Positions 1 through 14,100 of a stretch of DNA of 64,000 nt are shown here, piece after piece; position 1 is the stretch's first letter; every line of letters starts with the position of its first letter. The notes beneath the pieces were generated by a model. The model did not search any database. It had not been told where the DNA came from and saw only the letters and a program-made list of their open reading frames with translations. The stretch is from NCBI GenBank assembly GCA_963662155.1, contig OY759261.1, positions 64,098,417 through 64,162,416 of the forward strand, given 5' to 3'. Position numbers and translations under genes: made by a program. The stretch is from Lamellibrachia columna. Lineage: Eukaryota > Annelida > Polychaeta > Sabellida > Siboglinidae.

Positions 1-328
1 TGGTTTATTGTGCTTTTGTACTTCAAATGTTGTCATTTTACTGAGCCTTATGATTTGATTTGTTGGGATATAAATGCATTTAGGCGTATCAAATTGAGTA
101 GTTCCAAGAACAATAATTATATTACGATAAAAAATTCTTACCAGCATACATTTTATCTTTAAAAATACTGACTTAGGTATTGAAATGTATTGTGACAGGA
201 TATACAGTTGGTAAGCTGATGGCAGTTCTGTCTTGATATCAATATTAGTCTTGGTAATCTCTGTGTATTTCGAATGCGGTATAGCATTGTGAATGATGTT
301 ATTAGTGACGCCATCTTGTGTGTTCCAG

Positions 329-450
329 CCAAGCCAATCCGCGCGGGTCAGCATCCCGGCCACACCAGCCAGCTACAGGGCGGGGGCATCCGTGGAGGCG
401 GTGCAGCCCAGAACGGCCCCATTCCTATCCGTGCTGGAAGCAACGCGTAC
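329..450 (+). CDS. possible exon, product unknown
   Basis: A GC-rich open segment after a TGTTCCAG acceptor and before a GTAGGA donor encodes KPIRAGQHPGHTSQLQGGG and ends PIPIRAGSNAY. The internal P-I-R-A-G repeat and the local jump in GC over AT-rich surroundings suggest real coding. A second open, GC-rich stretch after a CAG at 1034 (to a stop at 1168-1170, containing SGRGDTTTLSTQ) could be a later exon. The phases do not join simply, so I leave it unlinked. Family not recognised. Confidence 0.3.
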
Positions 451-3400
451 GTAGGATGTCTCCTTCAACCTGTGATTCTTCTCTCTGTCCTGGCATAGAT
501 TTTATCGTCTTTGTTAATTGCGGTGTCTTCCATTAACGGACTGTATTGCTACAAATTGATTTAGCATTAACGCTGTAAACCATACATACGACCTGTATGG
601 TTTACATTCATAACTTGCAAGAATATTTGTGAAGTTTCTTTAATTTAATTGGATTATTTCAATCATAATTTGAATAGTTTCAAGCTAGTCACTGTGTCTA
701 ATTTCATATTGTCATTATTGCTCTTACAAAATGTATTGGTAGTAGTTTGCCTGTCCTCACAAAAGCACCACCATGCCTGTTGTTGCATAGAAGTAGTGTT
801 AAATAACCTGACAGGTTGCTTGTTGCTGACATAAATTGTGTGGTTTGATCGAGTACTAAAATTGCCAAGTCTAGTTTTCAAACATTTCTAAACTATAAAA
901 GACATTCACAAATCCATTGGTTGATTTCCACATGGGATGTTCATTTTATGAAACCCCAAAACAAAAATTTTACATCTAAGAGCTAGTTTGCACGGAGGTG
1001 TTGCTATGGTAACCGTCAGTTACTATTTCGCAGGTAGTTTCATCGAAGGCACAAGGACCGCATCTATGTCAGGGAGGGGCGACACAACGACGCTGTCGAC
1101 ACAAGACACCGCCGCCAGACCAGCCTCCTTGCGCTTCTCCACAAAGCCTGTTCACTCCTACCAGTGTTAGATGTCGACAGAGACTGTTTATGCTCGGCCG
1201 ACAGTGTCCGGGACGTTTTGGTGCCCCACGACGTCTGGCTTTACTTGTTCGTTTCATCGCTTCTGTCGTTAATGGCAGTTCAACGTAGCTCATGTTTGCA
1301 AAGCGCCATCTGGTGGCATTCTCGTGTCGACATGATATTTTCGGTGTTATCCCGATATGTTGTAAACAGACGTTCTCCACTGGATGATGTTTCAGCACAC
1401 AGAACTACGGTAAGGGAGTTTTAGGAAATGGTAAATGATGCGAGGAGCCAGAAGCAGAGGGCATGGAAACAGCCGAATATCGTTTTGGCTCGGCAGTGCC
1501 ACCGATATCGGGGAAACACCAATCGATCAATGTTGTGCTAACGTTCGCTACACTAAGTGCATATTTTAAATCGGTCTGTGTGTTGCATGCATGTGTTAAG
1601 GTGTTTGTGTGTGACTGTCACTGAGTAACTCTATATCTAGTTGGCCGTGGTGACGGAGGCTCAGTAGCAGATTCAGACCTGGTTTGCCGAGGCTGTCTTG
1701 CTATGATTCCATGTGGCAGTAGCGCCATAGTTGTGTAAAGAGGAACAAGCTTTGACGCAGTATTCATCTTATGTCGTTGTGTGTGGCTTATAAGTGGATG
1801 CATTCGTAACCAGTGCAATACTGGACCTCATGTTGTGCATGCTTCCGGTTGAGTTCCACGCCTGAATTCAGTGCTGGGCAAGCATCCATCTTGTTCTGCT
1901 GTGTTGTGACTGCATCATGTGTTTAACAATGTTTTCATTGGCTGTCAATGTAACTGATTTCAGGGTCATAAACCGACACTTTTCCGTCCCAAGATTTGAT
2001 ACAATAGGCTGAGATGTATGAGCTATTACCCAGGGCATGATGGGAATTCCTTTCAGGTATATATGTAAAAGTGCAATAGCTTATGCAAATTTACGGCCAA
2101 ATATAATGCGCCAAAAGGGAAGTTTCCACCTCGCCAAGAGGAAAATAACAGTGTCAACCTTGTAGCCAGGATAAGTGGACACCAGTCATCTTTCGTAAAT
2201 TTTCGACGAGAATACACTATTCTCGGCACCACGTCTGGTGCCATCTAACGGGCAGGTGCCAAAGCTCCCCCTACCTGATGGGTCCGTAACTACTGCAGGG
2301 TCACTTGCAGGTTGTCAACAAAGTTGAGCGACGCAGTGGATCCGTGCGGCTGCTACGCCCCCAGCAGACGGGTGGAGGGGATCTTTTATTTACCCCGGTC
2401 AACACGGGGTTGTGAAGCACTCAGGGTACTTCACACCTACGGCTCTGCCCATACCCCATAAGCATAAATGGAAAAAATGGTTGAAAAGACTTCCCGACCC
2501 ATTTTGCCCACTGGGTACTTGACTGGTCGTCCACTTGCCTGGTACTGCAGCTGTGATGTAAAAGTTAATGTCATCACCGTGATTGAAGTTAGCCAGAATC
2601 TATTGTCATGGAGAACTGTGTTCTCATAGATCGGTAGACTGATCCTTACTTTGCTAATATTAACAAATACCTTTATTTCAAGTTAAAAAATATGCATTGA
2701 AAATATTATAAGTAAGACATAAATCACCTTTGTACATAAAAAAGTGCTCTTACCAATTTTATAGACCAGGTCCCAATTGCATCCCTGTGCAGTGGAACAT
2801 GATGGATGTCTCGGGACTGAATATGTTTGCTTGGTGAAAGATGTAATTGTGGAAGTTTTCTCTTGCAGTTAGGCGATTCATGAACATTTGTGAGAATGTT
2901 TTTAACAGCAGCTGGGTCAAGGAAAGGCACTGGATGTCCTGTTTGTTGGTAAAAGCTGTCGGTACACGGCAGAAGTGGACGCTGTATATATCTGTGTGTA
3001 AGAAATTTCTAGCTGCAATGTGTTATTTCTAATCCGCCAATGTTGGCAGTGTTTTGCATACCCGAGCATTTACTTGCCTACTGAAGTCAGTGGATTGTCA
3101 TTGTGTTCACTATACTGTGTATTGTAAAAGTGCACAGAAATACAAGTTGTTGGTGTCATCGCCCTATGTCACATGACCACTGCAGATATATGGCACCAAT
3201 ACCCGTCAGTTGCAGAAACACGTATACGCACTGCCGCAGCGAATTGACAAAACGTTGGCATCATCTATATATATTATATATATACCCACAACTGTTCTAG
3301 TTTATTTAAAAGTTGTATGATATCTCAGTTACATGTGTACTTACGTGCCGGTTGGACGCACTGGCTCTGGCTGGCTGTGTGTAGCTGGCCAGATTTGTAT

Positions 3401-4750
3401 GATAATGTATAGCGCATGACGCTTGTGGTTGATTGCTAGACGTGTTCTTTGCCTCTAGCACACCTCAGGCCTTATGATGTACATCTACCCAGATACGCAG
3501 CCCGTCTCTCGATGCTGGGCATCTAGTTTAGTTTGTTTGTTTGACTTCATGAGTGTTGATGACATTTACATGTGTAGACACTGCATTGTCAGTCTCATCC
3601 AGAAGGGCACGAGAGTGAGACGCGTTAGCGGCAGTATTGGCATATTGCACCCCGATTGAATGGATATGACCATTAACGTCTCAGACATGTATGGGTCTGT
3701 TTACCCAAGCAAGAAGTTCTCATTGTCACATTCTGAAGATTTACAATGATTATATGTTCGATAATATGTTCGTTGTCCATCGATGTGCATCAAAGGACCC
3801 AGGACATGCGCTAGTCCAAGGAGAATATGCCTCCACATTATGTGTTACATCACCAGTCAGTGTGACACGAAGAAATACTGACGCTAACTGTTTTGTGTGG
3901 AATGTTCATGCTGCATAGAACACGGCTGTAATTAACGATGATATTATATTAATTTATGACGTTGGTGTTTCAACTGTGCAGCTGCTGTTCTCTCGACTTA
4001 GTCAGTGTTGTTGATGACCTTTGACCTTGTTGCTCGCCACATGCCCGTTGTTGTTGCTTCGCTTCCGAGAACAAGTTGAGGAGTTGAGTCACGCGATAAT
4101 TGGATAGTTTAAGCCATGCTCTGATCGCAGTAAAACGTCTTTTAAATGGATCACTGTGTTCTCAGTTGTGTTGTTGCATGTGAATACCTTGCAGTAATAA
4201 TAATAATTATAACGTTGCCTTGTGCAGTGCCTGTGTCTGCCAAACATGGTGCTCAAGGCCCTTGCTCAGAAATGTATAAGTGCAGTGCCAATTAAAAATA
4301 ATGAAATAAAATATTCTGAAATAAAAAATTAAATACTATATTCTAAAATAATGAAAAACAATTAAACACAATATTCTAAAATATTCTGAAAATGATTTAT
4401 CAACATTCTAAATTAAATAAATATTAAAAGATTATTATCGTCAGTAATCTAAAATCACTATCATAGCAGTGACTATGATTTACAATTTTTCTTTTCTTCT
4501 GCACACAATGATCTGAAGGTCTTCTGATCAGAATGTACTACAAATCCTTGTATCAAAACAATAACCAATATATATTTTTCTTGTCACAGTCAGTTTACCA
4601 TTGTTTCGTAGTAATGTTTCTGCAACTGAACGTCGTCGTCATGGGCACGGCCGGGGGGCACCACACTAGTGACGCCACTGGAGTGCAACTACGCCACCCC
4701 ACCAACTACTGTAGCAGTAGTTAATCTGAGGAAAATGTCAATGTGCATTA
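451..4750. other. mostly non-coding flank
   Basis: Apart from the weak coding signal near 1034-1170, I see no supported exon. The segment 2280-2560 is GC-rich and can fold (CCCCGGT / ACACGGGG and GTGAAGCACT / AGGGTACTTCAC stems), which may mark a short mobile element. About 4190-4440 is AT-rich simple-like sequence. Confidence 0.4.
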
Positions 4751-4769
4751 ATACCCATTTCACCGATTA

Positions 4770-5050
4770 AAGGTAGCCAGGTCCTCATTTATACAGCTGA
4801 GTGAATTGTGGCAACGAAATTGCCAAAGCTTTGAAACGGCAGCAAGATTAATCAAACCTGGGTTCTCTCGATTGAGAGTCCAACGTTCTAACCACTACAC
4901 TACCGCGCCCCACTACACTACCGCGCCCCACTACACTACCGCGCCCCACTACACTACCGCGCCCCACTACACTACCGTGCCCCACTACACTACCGCGCCC
5001 CACTACACTACCGTGCCCCACTACACTACCGCGCCCCACCATTGTTGGCG
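4770..5050 (-). mobile_element. tRNA-derived SINE, family 1, with amplified head
   Basis: Read on the minus strand it starts with a tRNA-like head (GCGGTAGTGTAGTGGTTAGA, then CTCAATCGAGAGAACC). It continues into CTTGCTGCCGTTTCAAAGC and CACTCAGCTGTATAAATGAG, matching the plus-strand copy at 40440-40755. Its upstream end is the 18 bp array at 4898-5037. The B box is degenerate here. Confidence 0.7.
4898..5037. repeat. 18 bp tandem array of SINE head
   Basis: Eight copies of ACTACACTACCGCGCCCC, some with CGTG for CGCG. The unit equals the first bases of the adjacent SINE's tRNA-like head. The 18 bp period makes an artificial repeated HYTTAP reading frame. Confidence 0.9.
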
Positions 5051-5370
5051 CCATGCTGCTGGGATTTATGTATCCCACGAAACATGGTGGCGATCAAACC
5101 ACCAACTGCCAATACATATGGTATTCGTTGTTTTTAACTTTGAGAACTTATTGGACCGCCCATTACTGATCATGTCTGATGTTTTGGTATAAACAGCCGC
5201 GGGTCCAAATAAATACTTCCATCAGTTAATACATAAAACACTAAAACAAGTCCATGACTAACTTGTAGCAACTTTATTGTGACCTTGTCAGTGACCTTTA
5301 CTTCATTACTTGACCACTTGCTGCTCAGTGATTAACCCTATTAATAAACCAAGTTATAAGTACATGCATA

Positions 5371-5990
5371 TTCCCCGGCAAACTCAAAACTGCCAAAGTT
5401 ATTCCTATTTTCAAGAAAGATGATCCATCAATATTTAAAAATGATCCATTTCTCTCCATCCTATTATTTCAAGTGTTAGAGAAAACAATTTATAGTCAGT
5501 TATATACATATTTCAACGATTCCAAACTTTGTTTTGTTTTGGTTTTAGACAAAAACATTTGACCGAATATGCATCCTTTGAACTAATAGAAAGAATAATC
5601 ACACAAATGAATAAAAATGATGTACCATTCAGCATTTTTCTTGATCTTTTAAAGGAGTTTGACACTATGGATCATTAGATACTGTTATACAAATTAAGAT
5701 ATTACGGTTTAGATGGATCTACTCTGAATTTATTTTAAAGTTATTTAAACAATATACACAATCATAACCCAAGGTGTACCACTGATATATACTCATTCAG
5801 AACTAAACATGAATTTGCCAAAAGATGTCTTAGATATAACTTGCCACATTATTAACAATACCCCAAAATAGGGACAGAGACGACAGGAACTTATAGTTGC
5901 AAGCTTTTGTAAATTATGCAAAAAATAATCTATTACAAAAACATGATGATATGTGTAGAATACTAAACTGCTATACTTGCTATCAAAATC
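5371..5990 (+). mobile_element. degenerate non-LTR retrotransposon (RT and C-terminal remnants)
   Basis: Translation gives GKLKTAKVIPIFKKDD, then after stops and frame changes SIFLDLLKEFDTMDH, the RT block around F-x-D-x-x-x-x-F-D, then YKLRYYGLDG. From about 5755 the sequence resembles the C-terminal tail of such elements (KHEFAKRCLRYNLPHY), so the middle is deleted. Jockey/CR1/L2-like by family resemblance; dead copy. Confidence 0.75.
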
Positions 5991-6611
5991 GACTGAATCA
6001 GTAATACATATATACATCTATGAATGCACGATTACTATCTATTACAATTTATTTTACATATTTTCACACACATTTTTATATACACTTGAATAGTCATACA
6101 CGCTCTTTATCCTCCTGCACACACACTGTCACAACCTTTTGTATAAATTAGTTGGTTAATTATATTTCATTGGTGGCTTCTATGAGACTGAAGTTTTTAT
6201 TGGTCTCTGACCCTTTATTAAATTATGTTGTGTTTGTATTTGTTTACTCAATTTCTATTTGTAATGTAAATGGAGTAAAAACAAATGTTCTTGTTCTTGT
6301 TCAGTGACCTCTGACTGACCACTGGTCACTCAGCGCACGTCTGATGAACGCTTCTCACCCAAAGATGGCTTCCCATCCCTAGAACAAACAACTATTTGTT
6401 AGAAACCTTGGAACAACAATCTAATATTACAGTGGGCTGATTTTATTGAATATTTCTCAGGATAGTTCGTTTTCATGATCAACATATCCAAAAGGTTTTT
6501 GTTTACCTCAGTAGAGCTTTCACACCTTCTCAAGATGGCTTCATCAGTATTAATGATGACTGGTAGGATGATGTCATCTTAGATGTGTGGAAGTTTGAAA
6601 AGAGACAGTTA

Positions 6612-7485
6612 CAGTCCACCACCAACAAGTCCGCCCTCACAGTCCACCACCAACAAGTCCGCCCTCACAGACCACCACCAACAAGTCCACCCTCACAGAC
6701 CACCACGAACAAGTCCGCCCTCACAGACCACCACCAACAAGTCCGCCCTCACAGACCACCACCAACAAGTCCGCCCTCACAGACCACCTCCAACAAGTCC
6801 GCCCTCACAGACCACCACCAACAAGTCCGCCCTCACAGACCACCACCAACAAGTCCACCCTCACAGACCACCACCAACAAGTCCACCCTCACAGACCACC
6901 ACCAACAAGTCCGCCCTCACAGACCACCACCAACAAGTCCGCCCTCACAGACCACCACCAACAAGTCCGCCCTCACAGTCCACCACCAACAAGTCCGCCC
7001 TCACAGACCACCACCAACAAGTCCGCCCTCACAGACCACCACCAACAAGTCCGCCCTCACAGACCACCACCAACAAGTCCGCCCTCACAGACCACCTCCA
7101 ACAAGTCCGCCCTCACAGACCACCACCAACAAGTCCGCCCTCACAGACCACCACCAACAAGTCCGCCCTCACAGACCACCACCAACAAGTCCGCCCTCAC
7201 AGTCCACCACCAACAAGTCCGCCCTCACAGTCCACCACCAACAAGTCCGCCCTCACAGTCCACCACCAACAAGTCCGCCGTCAGACCACCACCAACAAGT
7301 CCGCCCTCACAGACCACCACCAACAAGTCCGCCCTCACAGTCCACCACCAACAAGTCCGCCCTCACAGTCCACCACCAACAAGTCCGCCCTCACAGTCCA
7401 CCACCAACAAGTCCGCCCTCACAGTCCACCACCAACAAGTCCGCCCTCAGACCACCACCAACAAGTCCGCCCTCACAGACCACAC
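6612..7485. repeat. 28 bp minisatellite
   Basis: About 31 copies of TCCGCCCTCACAGACCACCA then CCAACAAG. Variation is concentrated at two sites (TCCG/TCCA and ACAGACC/ACAGTCC). Two copies have short deletions. Open reading frames through it are a by-product of the stop-free unit. Confidence 0.93.
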
Positions 7486-7489
7486 AACC

Positions 7490-8117
7490 ACAGGGAACCA
7501 CCTAATAGACTTGGAGGGAGTAAAAGTGGTAGACAGAGAGACCCACAGAAGAAGACATATATATGCATGAAGGAAAACAGAGGCAGCAATCAACGGAGAT
7601 GGGGGGGACAACAAAGATCCACACGTCTACGATGACGTCATCCTACCAGGACCTCACCGTCATTAGTACTGATGAAGCCACCTTCACAAGGTGGAGAATG
7701 CTCTACATTTTATACAAGAACTTTTTGGATATGTTGAAAGATATGTCTGATCAGTAGACTGATTTATTCCATAATCTACAACAATTGTAACTGGCATAGA
7801 ATGTTAAAAAATTTAAGCAACCAACGTGACGACCAGCACCATCAATACAGAAAGTGACCTGTGGAGTTTGGTTTCCACTTACAGTGGGTCACTGCAGGAA
7901 ACTGCCCACCATACTGGCAACATTTACATATTTCAACAAAACAGCTGTATTTAACTGCGTACATAGGCATTTTCAAATCAAGCTAAGTATCCAAGGTAGA
8001 GAGGACATGCCAGACATCTGAAGGAGACTACACCAGATACAACAAGCAATTATAAAAAATTGTCTGCACAGAACAACCAGAATGTAAAGCCCCACCTTTA
8101 CAGGTGCATCTGAAGAC
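7490..8117. other. 3' flank of the NLR gene
   Basis: No exon seen. The minus-strand AATAAA at 7763-7768 is the best poly(A) signal candidate for the NLR gene, 376 nt beyond the stop at 8144 if the terminal exon is unspliced. Confidence 0.4.
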
Positions 8118-8143
8118 ACTTACCTTTAGTGTATCGGTTCATC

Positions 8144-8177
8144 TCACTGTTCACCAGCTTCTTGCTGTCCAACCAGA
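8144..8177 (-). CDS. NLR exon 11: short C-terminus with stop
   Basis: In the phase set by exon 10 this exon adds LVGQQEAGEQ and stops at TGA (8144-8146). A donor-like GTAAGT at 8118-8123 lies 20 nt beyond the stop. Another frame across the same 54 bp (8124-8177) stays open, so a different splice form could extend the protein. The acceptor CTTTCAG is good. Confidence 0.55.
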
Positions 8178-11100
8178 CTGAAAGAAACAAAGGGGACACG
8201 TTCTAAATTGCTGTGCTGTGTAAATGTATGTGCATGCATGCATAGCCTACATACATGCGTATGCATGCATGCATGTATGCCTCACTCGAATGTTTTTTTG
8301 TCCTCCAACATGAGTTAACGAGTGTGGGGCCTACTGTACACACATGCATGTGCTTGTGCATATATATACATGCATGTGCTTGTGCATATATTTGTGCAGA
8401 TCAATGCAATAACCCCGAAAATGCCATAAAATAAATTGTAAAAATGGTCACTAGGTGTCTCTACTTTCATTCCAATCACCAGTGGCACTTTCGGGGATAC
8501 TGAATGGATGAGTAAAGTAATTATCTTGAAGACTGCATTATCATTGTCATTATCATTATCATTATCATTATCATTGTCATTATCATTGTCATTATCATTA
8601 TCATTATCATTATCATTATCATTGTCAAACTGTAACTGTGACTGTCTCAGTTTCATTCCAGTGACACTTTATGTGGGGTTATTTGCGTGCATATGTGTAG
8701 GCAAAGAGAAATGACTAGAGGTGCTTACGTGATCTGTAGTTCAGGTTTCTCCATGGCGATCCTCTTCACTTCTCTTTGTCCATCAGCTGTGATGTGGTTC
8801 CTCCCCAAACTGGGAAAAAATCACATGAAACAAAAAGTTCTTTTATAAAAAGGTTAGCTTTACACTTTGTTAATTATGTTGATATTTTAATTTGTTCTTG
8901 ATCTATAACTCAACAAGAGATTATTCGCATAACTGGTCCATGCCTAGCACTAATATGTTCATGATTTCTAAGTTACGTATGATCAGGTTTTTGGTGATAT
9001 CATACCATATAAAAGATTTGTTTTTGTAATGACTGGGAGTATATCACGTACATTGGTGATCATTTGTTTTAATGTACTAAATAAAATATCCTGAAGCAAA
9101 AATACATTCAGTGATGTGAAACACATTGTGTGTGAGACTGAGACAACCAGACGACCCACCCCAGCCACTCCATGTGTGGAAGGGCAGCAGCAGCAGACAT
9201 CACAGCAACCGCCTCCTTGTCCCCGATACAGTTCTCCTCCAGTCTACAGGTGTGATAAGAGAGAATATCACTTTACTCACATCTACATACATATATGACA
9301 AATTGTAGCAAAACAACACTGTGCTGAATTAACTAAATTACAAAGTATCTTATTATAATAGGCTAAGGCAAGTATTAGATTTGTGTAAATAAACAGTGAG
9401 TACTTCCATGATTTCAGTTAGTCTTGGGTCAAACCATTGTGGTTCATCTTTGCACTTGAAATAGTAAATAAAGTTAACAAAGCAAGTTTAGGCCAAATTT
9501 AAGTTATTTGTTTCAGTTGTTTCTTTTATGGTTTAGTGATTTGAAGGTTGTCTTTAGTTTTGGTAATTTGATTAACAAAATACATAAATCTACCCGACTC
9601 TCTCTCTCGCTGTTTTGTACTTGCACCTCATGCATTAGTAGTTACAGCAATTATCACCCATTACTGTTCTTGTGATATATAGCTTAGCTTTATAACTCTA
9701 TGAGTATATACAGTGGAATATATATTTTGGTGGTCAAGATATTGGAATAGATATTTGGTTGGTGAAGATGTTGGAATAAATATTTGGGTGGTGAAGATGT
9801 TGGAACAGAATAAACATTTGGGTGGTGAAGATATTGGAAAAGATATTTGGGTAGTCAAGAAGTTGGAATATATATTTGGGTGGCGAAGATGTTGGAATAG
9901 ATATGGTGATGAAGATGTTGGAATAGATATTTGGGTTGTCAAGATGTTGGAATAGATATTTGGATGGTCAAGATGCTGGAATAGATATTTGGGCAGCCAA
10001 GATGCTGGAATAGATATTTGGGTGGTCAAGATGTTGGAATAGATATTTGGGTGTTGAAGATGTTGGAATAGATATTTGGGTGGTGAGAGATGTTGGAATA
10101 TATATTTGGGTGGTGAAGATGTTAGAACAGCTATTTGGGTGATGATGATGTTGGAATAGATATTTGGGTAGTGAAGATGTTGGAATAGATATTTTGGTGG
10201 TAAAGATGCTGGAATAGCTATTTGGATGGTGATGATGTTGGAATAGCTATTTGGGTGGTGAAGATGTTGGAATAGATATTTCGGTGGTCAAGATGTTGGA
10301 ATAGATATTTTGGTGGTCAAGATGTTGGATTAGATATTTGGGAGGTCAAGATGTTGGAATAGATATTTGGGTGGTGAGAGATGTTGGAATATATATTTGG
10401 GTGGTGAAGATGTTAGAATAGCTATTTGGGTGGTGATGATGTTGGAATAACTATTTGGGGGGTGAAGATGTTGGAATAGATATTTGGGTAGTGAAGATGT
10501 TGGAATAGATATTTTGGTGGTTAAAATGCTGGAATAGCTATTTGGGTGGTGATGATGTTGGAATAGCTATTTGGGTGGTGAAGATGTTGGAATAGATATT
10601 TCGGTGGTCAAGATGTTGGAATAGATATTTCGGTGGTCAAGATGTTGGAATAAATATTTGGGTGGTCAAAATGTTGGAATACATATTTGGGTGATGAAGA
10701 TGTTGGAATAGATATCTGGGTGGTGGAGATGTTGGACTAGATATTTAGGTAGTGAACATGTAGGAATAGATATTTGGGTGGTGAAGATGTTGGAATAGAT
10801 ATTTGCACAGTCAAGATGTTGGAATAGATATTTGGGTGGTTAAGATGTTGGAATAGATATTTGGGTAGTGAAGATGTTGGAATAGATATTATGGTGGTTA
10901 TTAGATGTTGGAAAAGATATTTAGTAGTCTATACTATATAACTTGACATTATGATAAACACAATGCGACGTTGTACCTTTAATAACCTACGTGTACACTC
11001 TTTAGTAGTCTTACTTACTCAAGCATCCTCAGTTCAGTCATCCGTGACAAGCTGGTTATCACCGCTCTTGCCCCGTCACCCATCAGATAGCAGTCCTCCA

Positions 11101-14100
11101 ACCTGTAGCAGAACAACAACCGTCAACATTGCCAGATCACCACAATGGGTGATGATCAATGTAAATCTAAATCTTCACCAGATCATCACAATGGTTGATG
11201 GTCAATGTCAATCTTCACAAGATCACCACAATGGGTGATGGTCAATGTCAATGTAAATCTTCACAAGATCAACATAATGGGTGATGGTCAATGCCAATCT
11301 TCACCATGTCACCACAATGGGTGATGGTCAATGCAAATCTTCACCAGATCACCACAATGGGTGATGGTCAATACCAATCTTCACCAGATCACCACAATGG
11401 GTCATGGTCAATGCCAATCTTCACCAGATCACCACAATGGGTAATGATCAATGTCAATGTAAATCTTCACCAGATCACCACAATGGGTGATGGTCAATGT
11501 AAATCTTCACCAGATCACCACAATGGGTAATGGTCAATGTCAATGTAAATCTTCACCAGATCACCACAATGGGTGATGGTCAATGTCAATATCTTCACTA
11601 GATCACCGCAATAGATGATGGTCAATGTCAATGTAAATCTTCACCAGATCACCACAATGGGTAATGGTCAATGTCAATGTAAATCTTCCCCAGATCACCA
11701 CAATGGGTAATGGTCAATGTCAATGTCAATCTTCACTAGATCATCACAATGGGTGATGGTCAATGTCAATCTTCACAAGATCACCACAATGGGTGATGGT
11801 CAATGTCAATGTAAACTTCACCAGATCACCACAATAGGTGATGGTCAATGTCAATGTAAATCTTCACAAGATCATCACAATGGGTGATGGTCAATGTCAA
11901 TCTTCACAAGATCACCACAATGGGTGATGGTCAATGTCAATCTTCATCAGATCACCACAATAGGTGATGGTCAATGTCAATGTCAATCTTCACCAGATCA
12001 CCACAATAGGTGATGGTCAATGTCAATGTAAATCTTCACAAGATCATCACAATGGGTGATGGTCAATGTCAATCTTCACAAGATCACCACAATGGGTGAT
12101 GGTCAATGTAAATCTTCCCCAGATCACCACAATGGGTAATGGTCAATGTCAATCTTCACTAGATCACCACAATGGGTGATGGATGGTCAATGTCAATGTA
12201 AACTTCACCAGATCACCACAATAGGTGATGGTCAATGTCAATGTAAATCTTCTCAAGATCATCACAATGGGTGATGGTCAATGTCAATCTTCACAAGATC
12301 ACCACAATGGGTGATGGTCAATGTCAATCTTCACCAGATCACCACAATAGGTGATGGTCAATGTCAATGTAAATCTTCACTAGATCACCACAATGGGCCA
12401 TGGTCAATGTCAATCTTCACTAGATCACCACAATGGGCAATGGTCAATGCCAATGTAAATCTTCACTAGATCACCACAATGGGTGATGGTCAATGTCAAT
12501 CTTCACCAGATCACCACAATGGGTGATGGTCAATGTCAATCTTCACCAGATCACCACAATGGGTGATGGTCAATGTCAATCTTCACTAGATCACCACAAT
12601 GGGTGATGGTCAATGCCAATGTAAATCTTCACTAGATCACCACAATGGGTGATGATCAATGTCAATCTTCACCAGATCACCACAATGGGTGATGGTCAAT
12701 GTCAATCTTCACCAGATCACCACAATGGGTGATGGTCAATGTCAATCTTCACCAGATCACCACAATGGGTGATGGTCAATGTCAATCTTCACTAGATCAC
12801 CACAATGGGTGATGGTCAATGTCAATCTTCACCAGATCACCACAATGGGTGATGGTCAATGTCAATCTTCACCAGATCACCACAATGGGTGATGGTCAAT
12901 GTTAATCTTCACTAGATCACCACAATGGGTGATGGTCAATGTCAATCTTCACCAGATCACCACAATGGGTGATGGTCAATGTCAATCTTCACTAGATCAC
13001 CACAATGGGTGATGGTCAATGTCAATCTTCACCAGATCACCACAATGGGTGATGGTCAATGTCAATCTTCACCAGATCACCACAATGGGTGATGGTCAAT
13101 GTCAATCTTCACTAGATCACCACAATGGGTGATGGTCAATGCCAATATAAATCTTCACCAGATCACCACAATGGGTGATGGTCAATGTTAAACTTCACTA
13201 GATCACCACAATGGGCCATGGTCAATGCCAATGTCAATCTTCACTAGATCACCACAATGGGTGATGGTCAATGTAAATCTTCACCAGATCACCACAATGG
13301 GTGATGGTCAATGTCAATCTTCACTAGATCACCACAATGGGTGATGGTCAATGTAAATCCTCACCAGATCACCACAATGGGTGATGGTCAATGTAAATCT
13401 TCACCAGATCACCACAATGGGTGATGGTCAATGTTAATCTTCACTAGATCACCACAATGGGTGATGGTCAATGTAAATCTTCACCAGATCACCACAATGG
13501 GTGATGGTCAATGTAAATCTTCACTAGATCACCACAATGGGCCATGGTCAATGCCAATGCAAATCTTCACCAGATCACCACAATGGGCGATGGTCAATGC
13601 CAATGTAAATCTTCATTAGATCACCACAATTGGTGATGGTCAATGTAAATCTTCACCAGATCACCACAATGGGCGATGGTCAATGCCAATGTAAATCTTC
13701 ATTAGATCACCACAATGGGTGATGGTCAATGTAAATCTTCACTAGATCACCACAATGGGTGATGGTCAATATAAACCTTCACCAGATCACCACAATGGGT
13801 GATGGTCAAGGCCAATGTAAATCTTCACTAGATCACCACAATGGGTGATGGTCAATGTAAACCTTCACCAGATCACCACAATGGGTGATGGTCAATGTCA
13901 ATCTTCACTAGATCACCACAATGGGTGATGGTCAATGTCAATCTTCACTAGATCACCACAATGGGCGATGGTCAATGTCAATCTTCACTAGATCACCACA
14001 ATGGGTGATGGTCAATGTCAATCTTCACTAGATCACCACAATGGGCGATGGTCAATGTCAATCTTCACTAGATCACCACAATGGGCGATGGTCAATGTCA

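Noticed and set aside
6583..7635. Long Pro/Thr/Ser-rich open frames (up to about 350 codons)
   Set aside because: Created by a 28 bp minisatellite without stops. All repeat-phase frames are open and there is no independent coding evidence.
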